Source: Candidatus Latescibacterota bacterium
GTDB taxonomy: Bacteria > Latescibacterota > UBA2968 > UBA8231
DNA length: 36,915 nucleotides
Direction of reading: 5' to 3'
Assembly (NCBI GenBank): GCA_016187725.1
Contig: JACPJE010000157.1
Location: forward strand, 1 to 36,915
Part shown: one piece after another, positions 1 through 7,268 of the stretch
Layout: every line of letters starts with the position of its first letter
How positions within the stretch are numbered: position 1 is the stretch's first letter
Position numbers and translations under genes: made by a program
The notes under the pieces: model-generated
Seen by the model: only the letters and a program-made list of their open reading frames with translations
Database searches by the model: none
Told to the model about the DNA's origin: nothing

Positions 1-17
1 GCGGTCTGAGTCCCTGC

Positions 18-887
18 ATGCCTGCTGCCGAAGTTGAGATGCGGGTGGCGGTGCAGGGGGAACTGGGCTCGTACAGCGAACTGGCCGCCCACGAGTTCTT
101 CTCCGCCCCCATCGCCATCCTCCCCTGCCCCACCTTTGCCGAACTCTTCGCCGCCGTGGCCCAGGGGCAGGCCGATTACGGCATGGCGCCGGTCGAGAAC
201 TCCCTGGCCGGCAGTGTCCACGCGGTCTGGGAACTGCTGGCCGAGAGCATGCTGCCCATCGCCGGCGAGATCCTGCTGCGCATCGACCACTGCCTCATCG
301 CCCACCCGGGCACCCGGCTGGAGGAGGTGCGGCGCGTCTACTCCCATCCCCAGGCCCTGGCCCAGTGCCATGAGTACCTGCACACCCTGAAGGGGGCCCA
401 GGCCCAGGAGGTCTACGACACGGCTGGGGCAGTGAAGATGATCAAGGAAAGGGGCCGGCGGGACGAGGCGGCCATCGCTTCGGCGCAGGCGGCCATCGAC
501 CACGGGATGGCGGTCCTGGCCGAGAACATCCAGACCGACCAGCGCAACTACACCCGCTTTCTGGTGCTCAGCCACTGGCCCGCGCCCGCCGGGGAAGGCC
601 CGCGCAAGAGCACGCTGGTCCTCGACCTGGACTACACGGCCCGGGCCCTGCCCCGCATCCTCTCCAGTTTCACCAATCGGCGGCTGGAAGTGCTCAAGGT
701 GGAATTGCGCAAACGCCTGGGCTATCCCTGGGAGTACCGCTGCTATCTGGAGGTGAGCGGAGACGCGGCGGCGCCGGTCCTGAAGGCGGCAGTCGAGGAA
801 GCGCAGGGGCAGGCCCGGTGGCTGCGGGTGATCGGCTCCTATGCGCCGGGGCAGACCACTACCGCCCGGTTGCACGCGCGCTCCTAG
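18..887 (+). CDS. pheA: Prephenate dehydratase (P-protein) with ACT domain
   Basis: Converts prephenate to phenylpyruvate in phenylalanine synthesis, in the cytoplasm. The 289-residue protein shows the two-half dehydratase fold: GELGSYSE near residue 14, PVENSLAGSV at 58-67, SHPQALAQC at 109-117, DTAGAVKMI at 134-142 and the catalytic-region NYTRF at 178-182. Residues ~200-280 form an ACT domain (KSTLVLDL, then a PWEYRCYLEV strand), which in this family senses phenylalanine. There is no chorismate mutase part, so it is the monofunctional type. The start is uncertain: ATG at 18 and ATG at 39 are both possible, neither has a convincing Shine-Dalgarno, and the frame stays open to the window edge. 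Its TAG stop shares the CTAG at 884-887 with the stop of the convergent gene. Confidence 0.93.
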   Translation: MPAAEVEMRVAVQGELGSYSELAAHEFFSAPIAILPCPTFAELFAAVAQGQADYGMAPVENSLAGSVHAVWELLAESMLPIAGEILLRIDHCLIAHPGTRLEEVRRVYSHPQALAQCHEYLHTLKGAQAQEVYDTAGAVKMIKERGRRDEAAIASAQAAIDHGMAVLAENIQTDQRNYTRFLVLSHWPAPAGEGPRKSTLVLDLDYTARALPRILSSFTNRRLEVLKVELRKRLGYPWEYRCYLEVSGDAAAPVLKAAVEEAQGQARWLRVIGSYAPGQTTTARLHARS

Positions 888-1243
888 TCCTCCACCAGCA
901 CCAGTCCCTGCCGGGACTGCTCGTCCACTCTCCAGATCCCCTCCTCCCCGTCCCCGTCCAGATCAGCGCGCACCAGGACCCAGAAACTGTGGCGGCCAGC
1001 CCGCGATTCCCAGTGAAAACCCCTGAGCCAGTAGGCTGGCATGCCCAGGGTGGTATCGGCCGGGTCGAAGTAGCGCTGGTGCTGCTGGAAGTAGACCTGC
1101 TCCAGGCTGCACACCTGCTCCAGCGAGGTCTCCAGTTCCAGGCGGCGCTGGGTTTCGGGGGAGACCCTGGAGTACTTGGCGATGCCCAGGCCGATCAGCG
1201 CGATCAGCAAGAGCAGGGTGCCGAGGTGGCGGTACACGCTCAT
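884..1243 (-). CDS. Small membrane-anchored pilin-like protein, function unknown
   Basis: A 119-residue protein with a short N-terminus (MSVYRH) and one hydrophobic segment at about residues 7-22, followed by a helix containing SLEQVCSLEQVYFQQHQRYF (about 40-59) and a C-terminal DLDGDGEEGIWRVDE stretch (about 95-109). The long hydrophobic N-terminal helix, a following E/Q-rich region ending in a Tyr-Phe pair, and an acidic D-x-DGDG strand near the end recall minor pilins/pseudopilins. No clear prepilin peptidase site (G-F-T-L-x-E) is present, so the family is not assured. Its ATG overlaps the stop of the lipoprotein gene by 4 bp (ATGA at 1240-1243), so the two are translationally coupled. Confidence 0.7.
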   Translation of the reverse strand: MSVYRHLGTLLLLIALIGLGIAKYSRVSPETQRRLELETSLEQVCSLEQVYFQQHQRYFDPADTTLGMPAYWLRGFHWESRAGRHSFWVLVRADLDGDGEEGIWRVDEQSRQGLVLVED

Positions 1244-2841
1244 GGGGTGCCCAGATGCAGTTCCAGACCTTCGCGGACAGCACCGGCAGTGAGGGTGAGG
1301 GCCTCCGGGTGGCAGGCATAGGGCTCGGAGGGCAGGAATGGCTCTAAGGTACCGCGGTCCTGCTGCTGGTTCAAGTTCCGGTCGGCAAAGGCGAAGACCC
1401 GGTAGGTCCCCGGCCCCAGGTCGGCGAAGAGAAAGCGCCCCTCGGCATCGGTCCGGACCTGCCAGTTGCGTTCCCCGGTCCGGGCGCAGACCCAGGCCTG
1501 GACCGGAGTCCCTGCTGGAGTGAGGACCTGCCCGGCGATGCGACAGGCCTGTTCAGGTACCGTGAAGTTGAGGGTGAAGAGGCTGTCGCGCAGGGGCAGG
1601 CCTGCCAGGTCGCGCAGCGCGCTGGTGTGGCCCTGGACCCGGTGGGTGCCGGGTATCCAGGGGGCCTGGGGGGCGAAGACCAGCACCGCGGGGGTGCGCC
1701 ACAGCCAGCGGCCCGCCGGGGTCTGGGTGCTGTCGCCGGACACCCAGATCTCACCCAGTTCCACCGCGGCCATGGCCTCGGAAAAGACCAGGACCAGGGA
1801 ATCTTGAGAAATCAGGGTGCCGGCGGCGGCTGGGCGGGTGCTGGAAAGGGCCGGGGGAGTCTGATCGGCATGCCCGCTGCCGCGCACTGGCTCGCGCCAT
1901 TTGAGGGTGAGGCCCTCCACTTCGAGACGGGTAAAGGTATAAGATTTACCCGCCTCCTGGGGCGCGGTCCGGGCGTAGAGTTTGCGCTGGTCTCCGGGCA
2001 GCTGGTACAGCAGTTCTACCGCCAGGCCGGTCAGTTCGACGGTGGTCCGTGCCAGGGCCACCTCCCGGTCGAAGAGCAGGAGCAGGCGCTGCTGGTCGAG
2101 GGCCTGGACCCGCTGCAGGCGGGGCGAGGGACCTGCCTGCGCGAAGAGATCCAGATCGCCGGCCTGGAGGGAAGCCCCTTGCGCCAGATCGAGGTCGGCG
2201 GCGGGCAGGGCCAGGGCTTCGCCCGGGTCCCAATACTGGTCGGCGTCGGCGTCGGCAAAGGCGACAATGCGGTAGCGGCCGGCCGGCAGCCGCGAGAAGG
2301 CGCAGCGGCCGTCGCTGCCGGTCTGGGTGCGGTAGTCGGGCGGGTCGGCCAGCAGGCGCCGGTTGCCCAGCTTCAGGTCGTAGGCCCACACATGGGTGCT
2401 GCCGGCCGGCTGGTGCCGGTCGAAGGCCCGGGCTTCGATGCGGCCCTGGTCGAGCTGGGTGCCAGTGGCAAAGGCCAGGGTGAAGGACTGGGAAAGGGCA
2501 TTGCCGCGCAGGTCGCGGGCACCGGTGCCCAGGGTGATCACATAGGTCTGGTCGAACTTGAGGCCCTGGGGGAAGCGCAGGTGCAAACGGCCTCCCCGCC
2601 AGCTGCACTCGACGGGCGAGGTGGGGGAGATGAAGAGGGCGGCCTCGGTGCGGCTGCGGTCCATGCCCTCGCTGAAGACCAACTCCACCTGGGTGTCCAG
2701 GGGAACGCCCACCGCGTCGGCGGTGGGGAAATGGGAGGTGATGGCGGGCGGGGTCTTGTCCACCGGGCCGCCTGCCGGCGTCCCGACCTTGGCGCAGCCC
2801 AGGAGCAGCAGGGGGAGGGACAATTTCAGCAGCAGGCTCAA
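1240..2841 (-). CDS. Ig-like (SbsA/Big_5-type) domain lipoprotein with carboxypeptidase-regulatory-like domain
   Basis: A 533-residue envelope lipoprotein. The signal sequence ends in a lipobox LLGC with the lipidated Cys at residue 16, and the mature N-terminus reads GTPAGGPVDKTPP, a pattern often seen in such lipoproteins of FCB-group bacteria. Two SbsA-type Ig domains are recognisable by FPTADAVGVPLDTQVELVFS (about 38-57) and by DQTPPALSS...LVLVFSEAM (about 330-360). A carboxypeptidase-regulatory-like beta domain lies in between (SDGRCAFSRLPAGRYRIVAFAD, about 175-195), and another at the C-terminus (TDAEGRFLFADLGPGTYRVFAFAD). Role unknown; probably structural or binding at the cell surface. 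The start is TTG at 2839-2841, 24 bp after the xerC stop. It is last-but-one gene of the topA operon. Confidence 0.82.
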   Translation of the reverse strand: MSLLLKLSLPLLLLGCAKVGTPAGGPVDKTPPAITSHFPTADAVGVPLDTQVELVFSEGMDRSRTEAALFISPTSPVECSWRGGRLHLRFPQGLKFDQTYVITLGTGARDLRGNALSQSFTLAFATGTQLDQGRIEARAFDRHQPAGSTHVWAYDLKLGNRRLLADPPDYRTQTGSDGRCAFSRLPAGRYRIVAFADADADQYWDPGEALALPAADLDLAQGASLQAGDLDLFAQAGPSPRLQRVQALDQQRLLLLFDREVALARTTVELTGLAVELLYQLPGDQRKLYARTAPQEAGKSYTFTRLEVEGLTLKWREPVRGSGHADQTPPALSSTRPAAAGTLISQDSLVLVFSEAMAAVELGEIWVSGDSTQTPAGRWLWRTPAVLVFAPQAPWIPGTHRVQGHTSALRDLAGLPLRDSLFTLNFTVPEQACRIAGQVLTPAGTPVQAWVCARTGERNWQVRTDAEGRFLFADLGPGTYRVFAFADRNLNQQQDRGTLEPFLPSEPYACHPEALTLTAGAVREGLELHLGTP

Positions 2842-2865
2842 GAGCCACCCGGTCGGACGATCACT

Positions 2866-3816
2866 TCAGGCCCTGGGGTGCGCCTGCTGGTAGATCTGGC
2901 GCAGCCGCTCCAGGGAGACCTGGGTGTAGACCTGGGTGCTGGAGAGGGCCGCGTGGCCCAGCAATTCCTTGACCGCGCCCAGATCGGCCCCGGCTTCTAC
3001 CAGATGGGTGGCAAAGGTGTGGCGCAGCAGGTGAGGGCTGAGGGTCTGGCCTGCGGACACCTGGCGCAGATAGCGCTTGACGTTGCCCTGCACGGTGCGC
3101 CGGTGCAGACGGCGGCCTTTGCGGTTGAGGAAGAGGGCGCCGGCGTCCACCTGGGTGATGTCCAGCTCCACCAGCAGGGCGGCTCGGTGCTGCAGATAGG
3201 CCCTGAGGGTCTGGAGCGCCGGACCGCCGATGGGCACGATGCGCTCGCGGCGCCCCTTGCCCATCACCCGCACGGTGCCCTCCTCCAGGTCGAGGGCGCT
3301 CAGGTTGAGGGCTACCAGCTCGCTCAGGCGGATGCCCCCGCCGTAGAAGACCTCGATGATGGCCCGGTCCCTGGCGCCGGTGAATTCGGCGGCGGGGGGC
3401 AGGGCGATGGCCTCTTCGACCTGGGTGAGGGGCAGGAACTGGGGCGGCCGGCGGGGGGGCCTCGCTGTGCCGACCAGGCTGGCCGGGTTGTCGGCCAGCA
3501 CCCGCTGCCGGCACAGATATCTGAACAAAGAGCGGACTGCCGCGAGCTTGCGGGCCACGCTGCTGGGCTTGAGGCCCCGGGCGCGGAGTTCCTCGACGAA
3601 ATTCTGCACCACCTGGCGCTCTACCGCGCCCACGGGGATGCCCACCTGGGCGATGCGCGGGTAGAGGAAGCGGGCAAATTGTTGTAGATCTCGGCGGTAG
3701 GCTTCGAGGGTGTGGCGGGCGTAGTTGCGCTCTTTTTCCAGGTAGTCGAGAAAGAGGGCGATCCCCTGCTCGATGCTGGAGCCGGAGTGCAGCGGGGCGG
3801 GCGGGGGGGTGGCCAT
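2866..3816 (-). CDS. xerC: Tyrosine recombinase XerC/XerD family
   Basis: Cytoplasmic site-specific recombinase, likely resolving chromosome dimers at dif during division. The 316-residue protein has an N-terminal SAM-like core-binding domain (about 15-105) and a C-terminal catalytic domain with all expected residues: R163 (GGIRLSEL), K187 (GKGRRER), H262 and R265 (HLLRHTFATHL), H288 (LGHAALSSTQ) and the nucleophile Y297 (QVYT). Length is close to the usual ~300. It sits 11 bp downstream of the topA stop, and topA-xerC neighbourhood is common in bacteria, which favours a housekeeping XerC over an integrase. Whether it is XerC or XerD in the strict sense cannot be told here; no dif site was identified. 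Confidence 0.93.
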   Translation of the reverse strand: MATPPPAPLHSGSSIEQGIALFLDYLEKERNYARHTLEAYRRDLQQFARFLYPRIAQVGIPVGAVERQVVQNFVEELRARGLKPSSVARKLAAVRSLFRYLCRQRVLADNPASLVGTARPPRRPPQFLPLTQVEEAIALPPAAEFTGARDRAIIEVFYGGGIRLSELVALNLSALDLEEGTVRVMGKGRRERIVPIGGPALQTLRAYLQHRAALLVELDITQVDAGALFLNRKGRRLHRRTVQGNVKRYLRQVSAGQTLSPHLLRHTFATHLVEAGADLGAVKELLGHAALSSTQVYTQVSLERLRQIYQQAHPRA

Positions 3817-3827
3817 GGCCGGGGGCG

Positions 3828-6086
3828 CTAGCCTCCTGAATCGGCATCCACGGCGAGGGCGGCGGGCGCCTCGAGCTGAGTGTGGCAGGAGCGGCAGTAA
3901 AGCGCCGGCGGGCTGCTGCGGCTGTTTTTCTCAAAGACGATGGGTGCCTCGCAGTGGGGGCAGGGCTGACCCACGGGCTTGTCCCAGCTGGCGAACTTGC
4001 AGGTGGGATAGCGGTTGCAGCCGTAGAAGACCTTGCCCTTGCGCGACTGCTTTTCGACCAGTTCGCCGACGCCGCATTCCGGGCAGGAGACGCCCAGGGG
4101 GAGGGGCTTGACGTTCTTGCACTGGGGGTAGCTGCTGCAGGCCAGGAAGCGGCCGTAGCGGCCGCTCTTGACCACCATGGGCGAGTTGCACACCTCGCAG
4201 ATGGCGTCGGTGGGCGGCTGGGCCTGCTCCTCGGCGAGGGGCTTGGTGTTCTTGCACTGGGGGTAGCCGGGGCAGGCCAGGAAGCGGCCGTTGCGGCCCC
4301 ATTTGACCACCATGTGGCGGCCGCATTCCTCGCACACCACCGAGGATTCCTCCTGGAGGGCCTGCTTGAGTTCGCGGCGGCGGGCATTGGCGTCCTGCAG
4401 CGAGCTGCTCCAGGAAGAGTAGAACTGCCGCACGGTTTCGATCCAGTGGTCATCCCCCTCCTCGATGCGGTCGAGTTCGTCCTCCATCTGGGCGGTGAAC
4501 TTGACGTCGAAGATGTGGGGGAAGGTCTCGACCAGGAACTTGTTGACCGTGTGTCCCCGCTCAGTGGCGATGAGGTTGCGCTCCACCCGCTCTACGTACT
4601 CGCGGTCCTGGAGGGTGGTGATGATCTGGGCGTAGGTGCTGGGCCTGCCGATGCCCTTGGCCTCGAGTTCCTTGACCAGGGAGGCCTCGGTGTAGCGGGC
4701 CGGCGGCTTGGTGAAGTGCTGCTCGGGGTGCAGTTCCTGGACCTCCAGTTCCTGGTCCTTGGCCAGGCTGGCGGGCAGGGTGCGGCTCTCCTCCTCTTCA
4801 TCCCCCTCCTCCTTCTCTTCCTTGCTCTCGGTGTAGAGCAGGGCGAACCCGGGGAACTTGGTGGCCGAGCCGTTGGCCCTCAACAGATATTCGCCGGCGC
4901 TGATGTCCACCGTGGTCAGGCTGAGGATCTGCGGTTTCATCTGGGAGGCGACGAAGCGCTTCCAGATGATCTCGTAGACCCGCGCCTGGTCAGTGGTGAG
5001 CAGGTCCTTGACCTTGGCGGGGTGCAGGTCGGCGTAGGTGGGGCGGATAGCCTCGTGGGCGTCCTGGGCCCCGCGCTTGGTCTTATAGGCGTTGGGGGTT
5101 TCGGGCAGGTAGTCGGTCCCGTAGAGCTGGACGATCTGCTCGCGCACCTCGGCGACGGCTTCGGCGGCCACCCGCACCGAGTCGGTGCGCATGTAGGTGA
5201 TCAGGCCGCGGGTCTCACCTTCGATCTCCACCCCTTCGTAGAGCTGCTGGGCCACGGTCATGGTGCGCTTGACCGAGAAGCGCAGCCGACGGGCGCACTC
5301 CTGCTGCAGGGTGCTGGTGATGAAGGGGGGTGAGGGATGGCGCAGCTGGTCGCGCTGCTTGACCTCGGCCACCACAAAACGCTGCTGCCTCAACTCGCCG
5401 ACGATGCGCTCGGCCTTTTCCTGGTTGGCGATCTCCAGTTTTTCGCCGCGGTGCTGGAGCAGGCGGGCGGTGAAGACCTCCTGGGCGACGGTCCGGCAGC
5501 GGGCCTCGATGGACCAGTATTCCTCGGGTCTGAAGGCGGCGATCTCCAGGTCGCGCTCGCAGATCTGGCGCAGGGCCACCGACTGCACCCGTCCGGCCGA
5601 CAGGCCCGAGTGGATCACCTTCCACAGCAGGGGGCTGATCTCGTAGCCCACCAGGCGGTCCAGCACCCGGCGCGCCTGCTGGGCATTGACCTTCTTCATG
5701 TCCAGCCGGCCCGACTGGACAATGGCCTCGCGCACGGCCTTGGGGGTGATCTCATTGAAGAGGATGCGGCGGACCTCGTCTTCCTTCAGGTCGATGGCGT
5801 GGGCCACGTGCCAGGCGATGGCTTCGCCCTCGCGGTCTGGGTCAGTGGCCAGGTACACCGCCTCGGCCTCCTGGGCCGCCTTGCGCAGTTCGCTGAGGAC
5901 CTTGCCTTTGCCGCGGATGGTCACATAGCGGGGTTTGAAGTCGTGCTCCACGTCGACGCCCAATTCCTTGGGCGGCAGGTCGCGCACGTGGCCCATACAC
6001 GACTTCACGATGAAGTCCTTGCCCAGGATCTTGTTGATGGTCTTGGCTTTGGCAGGTGATTCGACTACTACCAGCGATTTGCCCAT
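3828..6086 (-). CDS. topA: DNA topoisomerase I (type IA)
   Basis: Relaxes negative supercoils by passing single strands. The 752-residue protein starts with MGKSLVVVESPAKAKTI (Toprim domain; acidic DPDREGE motif near residue 83-89), and carries the active-site tyrosine in TYMRTDS (Y298). Four C-terminal zinc-ribbon modules follow, each with paired cysteines: CEECGRHMVV..CPGYPQC, CEVCNSPMVV..CSSYPQC, CPECGVGE..CNRYPTC and CPHCEAP..CRSC. An upstream in-frame ATG (6108-6110) would add eight residues, but ATG at 6084-6086 matches the family start and has AGGGGAG three bases upstream. Expression is probably from the near-consensus promoter at 6138-6166; xerC and two envelope genes follow. Confidence 0.97.
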   Translation of the reverse strand: MGKSLVVVESPAKAKTINKILGKDFIVKSCMGHVRDLPPKELGVDVEHDFKPRYVTIRGKGKVLSELRKAAQEAEAVYLATDPDREGEAIAWHVAHAIDLKEDEVRRILFNEITPKAVREAIVQSGRLDMKKVNAQQARRVLDRLVGYEISPLLWKVIHSGLSAGRVQSVALRQICERDLEIAAFRPEEYWSIEARCRTVAQEVFTARLLQHRGEKLEIANQEKAERIVGELRQQRFVVAEVKQRDQLRHPSPPFITSTLQQECARRLRFSVKRTMTVAQQLYEGVEIEGETRGLITYMRTDSVRVAAEAVAEVREQIVQLYGTDYLPETPNAYKTKRGAQDAHEAIRPTYADLHPAKVKDLLTTDQARVYEIIWKRFVASQMKPQILSLTTVDISAGEYLLRANGSATKFPGFALLYTESKEEKEEGDEEEESRTLPASLAKDQELEVQELHPEQHFTKPPARYTEASLVKELEAKGIGRPSTYAQIITTLQDREYVERVERNLIATERGHTVNKFLVETFPHIFDVKFTAQMEDELDRIEEGDDHWIETVRQFYSSWSSSLQDANARRRELKQALQEESSVVCEECGRHMVVKWGRNGRFLACPGYPQCKNTKPLAEEQAQPPTDAICEVCNSPMVVKSGRYGRFLACSSYPQCKNVKPLPLGVSCPECGVGELVEKQSRKGKVFYGCNRYPTCKFASWDKPVGQPCPHCEAPIVFEKNSRSSPPALYCRSCHTQLEAPAALAVDADSGG

Positions 6087-6137
6087 CGGCTCCCCTTTGC
6101 ACCCGTGCACGGAATTTGCGACATCCTAATCTTACCT

Positions 6138-6166
6138 ATTATATATAAGAGCCGATGCAATGGCAA
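6138..6166 (-). promoter_or_regulatory. Sigma70-type promoter of the topA operon
   Basis: On the minus strand TTGCCA (6161-6166) and TATAAT (6138-6143) are separated by exactly 17 bp. Transcription would start near 6131 and give a leader of about 45 bases before the topA ATG. The surrounding AT-rich patch is conspicuous in this GC-rich window. Confidence 0.8.
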
Positions 6167-6199
6167 CAGACAGGGCGAAGGCCCGCACTGAGGAGGGCT

Positions 6200-6271
6200 G
6201 TGGCGATCTACCGCAAAAATCCCGCTGAACTGGACTCCATCCGCGCCAGTTGCCAGGTGGTGTTCCAGTGA
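6200..6271 (+). pseudogene. Remnant of a methionine aminopeptidase N-terminus, acting as a 23-codon leader ORF
   Basis: GTG at 6200, three bases after a perfect AGGAGG (6191-6196), opens a 23-codon frame that ends in TGA at 6269-6271. The peptide contains IYRKNPAELDSIRASCQVV, which follows the N-terminal pattern of type I methionine aminopeptidases (I-x-x-K-[NS]-x-x-E-[IL]-x-x-[IM]-R-x-[AS]-[GC]-x-[IV]-V). No further aminopeptidase sequence follows in any frame; the metallo-beta-lactamase gene begins instead. The last codon and stop form GTGA with the GTG start of that gene (6268), so translation is likely coupled. It could be a decayed map whose start signals were captured, or a genuine short leader that resembles Map by chance. 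Confidence 0.55.
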
Positions 6272-7035
6272 AGGTCACCCTGCTGGGCACCGGGACCTCG
6301 TCGGGGGTGCCGCGCCTCGCCTGCGACTGCGCGGTGTGCCTTTCTCCCGATCCCAAAAACAAAAGGCTGCGCTGTTCGATCCTGGTCGAGGGGAGCGGGG
6401 GCAATATCCTGGTGGACACCACCCCCGACCTGCGCCTCCAGGGGCTGCGCCAGGGGCTGCGCCAGGTGGACGCGGTGCTCTTCACCCATCCTCACGTGGA
6501 CCACCTCTACGGCCTGGACGATTTGCGCTCCTTCTGCTTCGGGCGCCCTGAGCCCATTCCCTGCTACGGGGACGAAGGCACCCTGGGGCGGATCAGGCAC
6601 GTCTTCGACTACGCCTTCAAGCCGGCCTACAGGAACTACCGGGAAGCCGTGCCCCAGCTCAGCCTGCACCCCATCGAGGGGCCCTTTGAGCTGTGCGGCT
6701 GCCAGGTGGAGCCCTTGACGGTGTACCACGGCCAGCTGCCGGTGCTGGGTTTCCGCTTCGGGGCTTTTGCCTATGTGACCGACTGCAATGTCATCCCGCC
6801 TGCCTCCTTGGGCCGGCTGCGCGGCCTGGAGGTGCTGGTGCTCGACGCGCTGCGCCTCAAGGAACACCCCACCCACTTCACGGTGGCACGGGCCCTGGAG
6901 GTGGTGGCCGAACTGCGGCCTCGCCGCGCCTTCTTCACCCACATCGCCCACGACCTGGACCACCAGGCCACCAACGCCCTCCTGCCCCCGGGGGTAGAAC
7001 TGGCCTACGACGGCCTGAGCTTCGACTTCGCCTAG
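6268..7035 (+). CDS. Metallo-beta-lactamase fold hydrolase, PhnP-like phosphodiesterase family
   Basis: A 255-residue cytoplasmic metal-dependent hydrolase. It begins VKVTLLGTGTSSGVPRLACDC, the glycine/Ser-rich start with the C-x-C-x-x-C cluster (CDCAVC) typical of the PhnP/phosphoribosyl cyclic phosphodiesterase branch, and carries the metal motif THPHVDHLYGLDD (H-x-H-x-D-H). Later ligands are visible as the TDCN region and FFTHIAHD. The substrate cannot be read from sequence; phosphoribosyl 1,2-cyclic phosphate or a similar cyclic phosphodiester is the family precedent, but no phn genes are near. GTG at 6268 is preferred to an upstream TTG at 6250 because AGGTGG lies seven bases before it. 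It overlaps the map-like leader by GTGA. Confidence 0.88.
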   Translation: MKVTLLGTGTSSGVPRLACDCAVCLSPDPKNKRLRCSILVEGSGGNILVDTTPDLRLQGLRQGLRQVDAVLFTHPHVDHLYGLDDLRSFCFGRPEPIPCYGDEGTLGRIRHVFDYAFKPAYRNYREAVPQLSLHPIEGPFELCGCQVEPLTVYHGQLPVLGFRFGAFAYVTDCNVIPPASLGRLRGLEVLVLDALRLKEHPTHFTVARALEVVAELRPRRAFFTHIAHDLDHQATNALLPPGVELAYDGLSFDFA

Positions 7036-7186
7036 TTCGCTGCCGCGTCGGGGAGCGACCCACTCCGGGCTTTCCCAAGGCGCGTCCTGCCCCCTCGCTC
7101 GCATAGCTCCGCTACCCGGCCCCCAACCACGCGGACTTCCCTACCCGACCACTCCCCGGGAAAGCCCTGCGGGGTCTTCTCCCCGC
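7036..7186. repeat. Structured intergenic region with inverted repeats
   Basis: No gene is visible between the MBL gene and the nrdJ terminator. GGGCTTTCCC at 7067-7076 is the exact inverse of GGGAAAGCCC at 7158-7167, enclosing 81 bases. A second hairpin, GCGGGG (7169-7174) with CCCCGC (7181-7186), follows. An 18-bp sequence at 7044-7061 recurs inverted at 22607-22624. The whole may be one copy of an intergenic repeat element. Confidence 0.5.
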
Positions 7187-7230
7187 CGCTCACAAACAAA
7201 GAACGCGGCCACCCGCAGGCAGCCGCGTTC
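7187..7230 (-). terminator. Rho-independent terminator of nrdJ
   Basis: On the minus strand, after the nrdJ stop, a perfect 9-bp stem GAACGCGGC/GCCGCGTTC (7201-7209 and 7222-7230, 12-base loop) is followed by the T-rich tract TTTGTTTG. Position and structure fit an intrinsic terminator for nrdJ. Confidence 0.8.
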
Positions 7231-7268
7231 TCCCCCTACACCGCGTGTGATCGCGGTTGTTCAACAAC

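Noticed and set aside
1627..3687. 686-residue plus-strand open frame
   Set aside because: Antisense to xerC and the lipoprotein gene; composition is Gly/Ala/Gln-rich noise.
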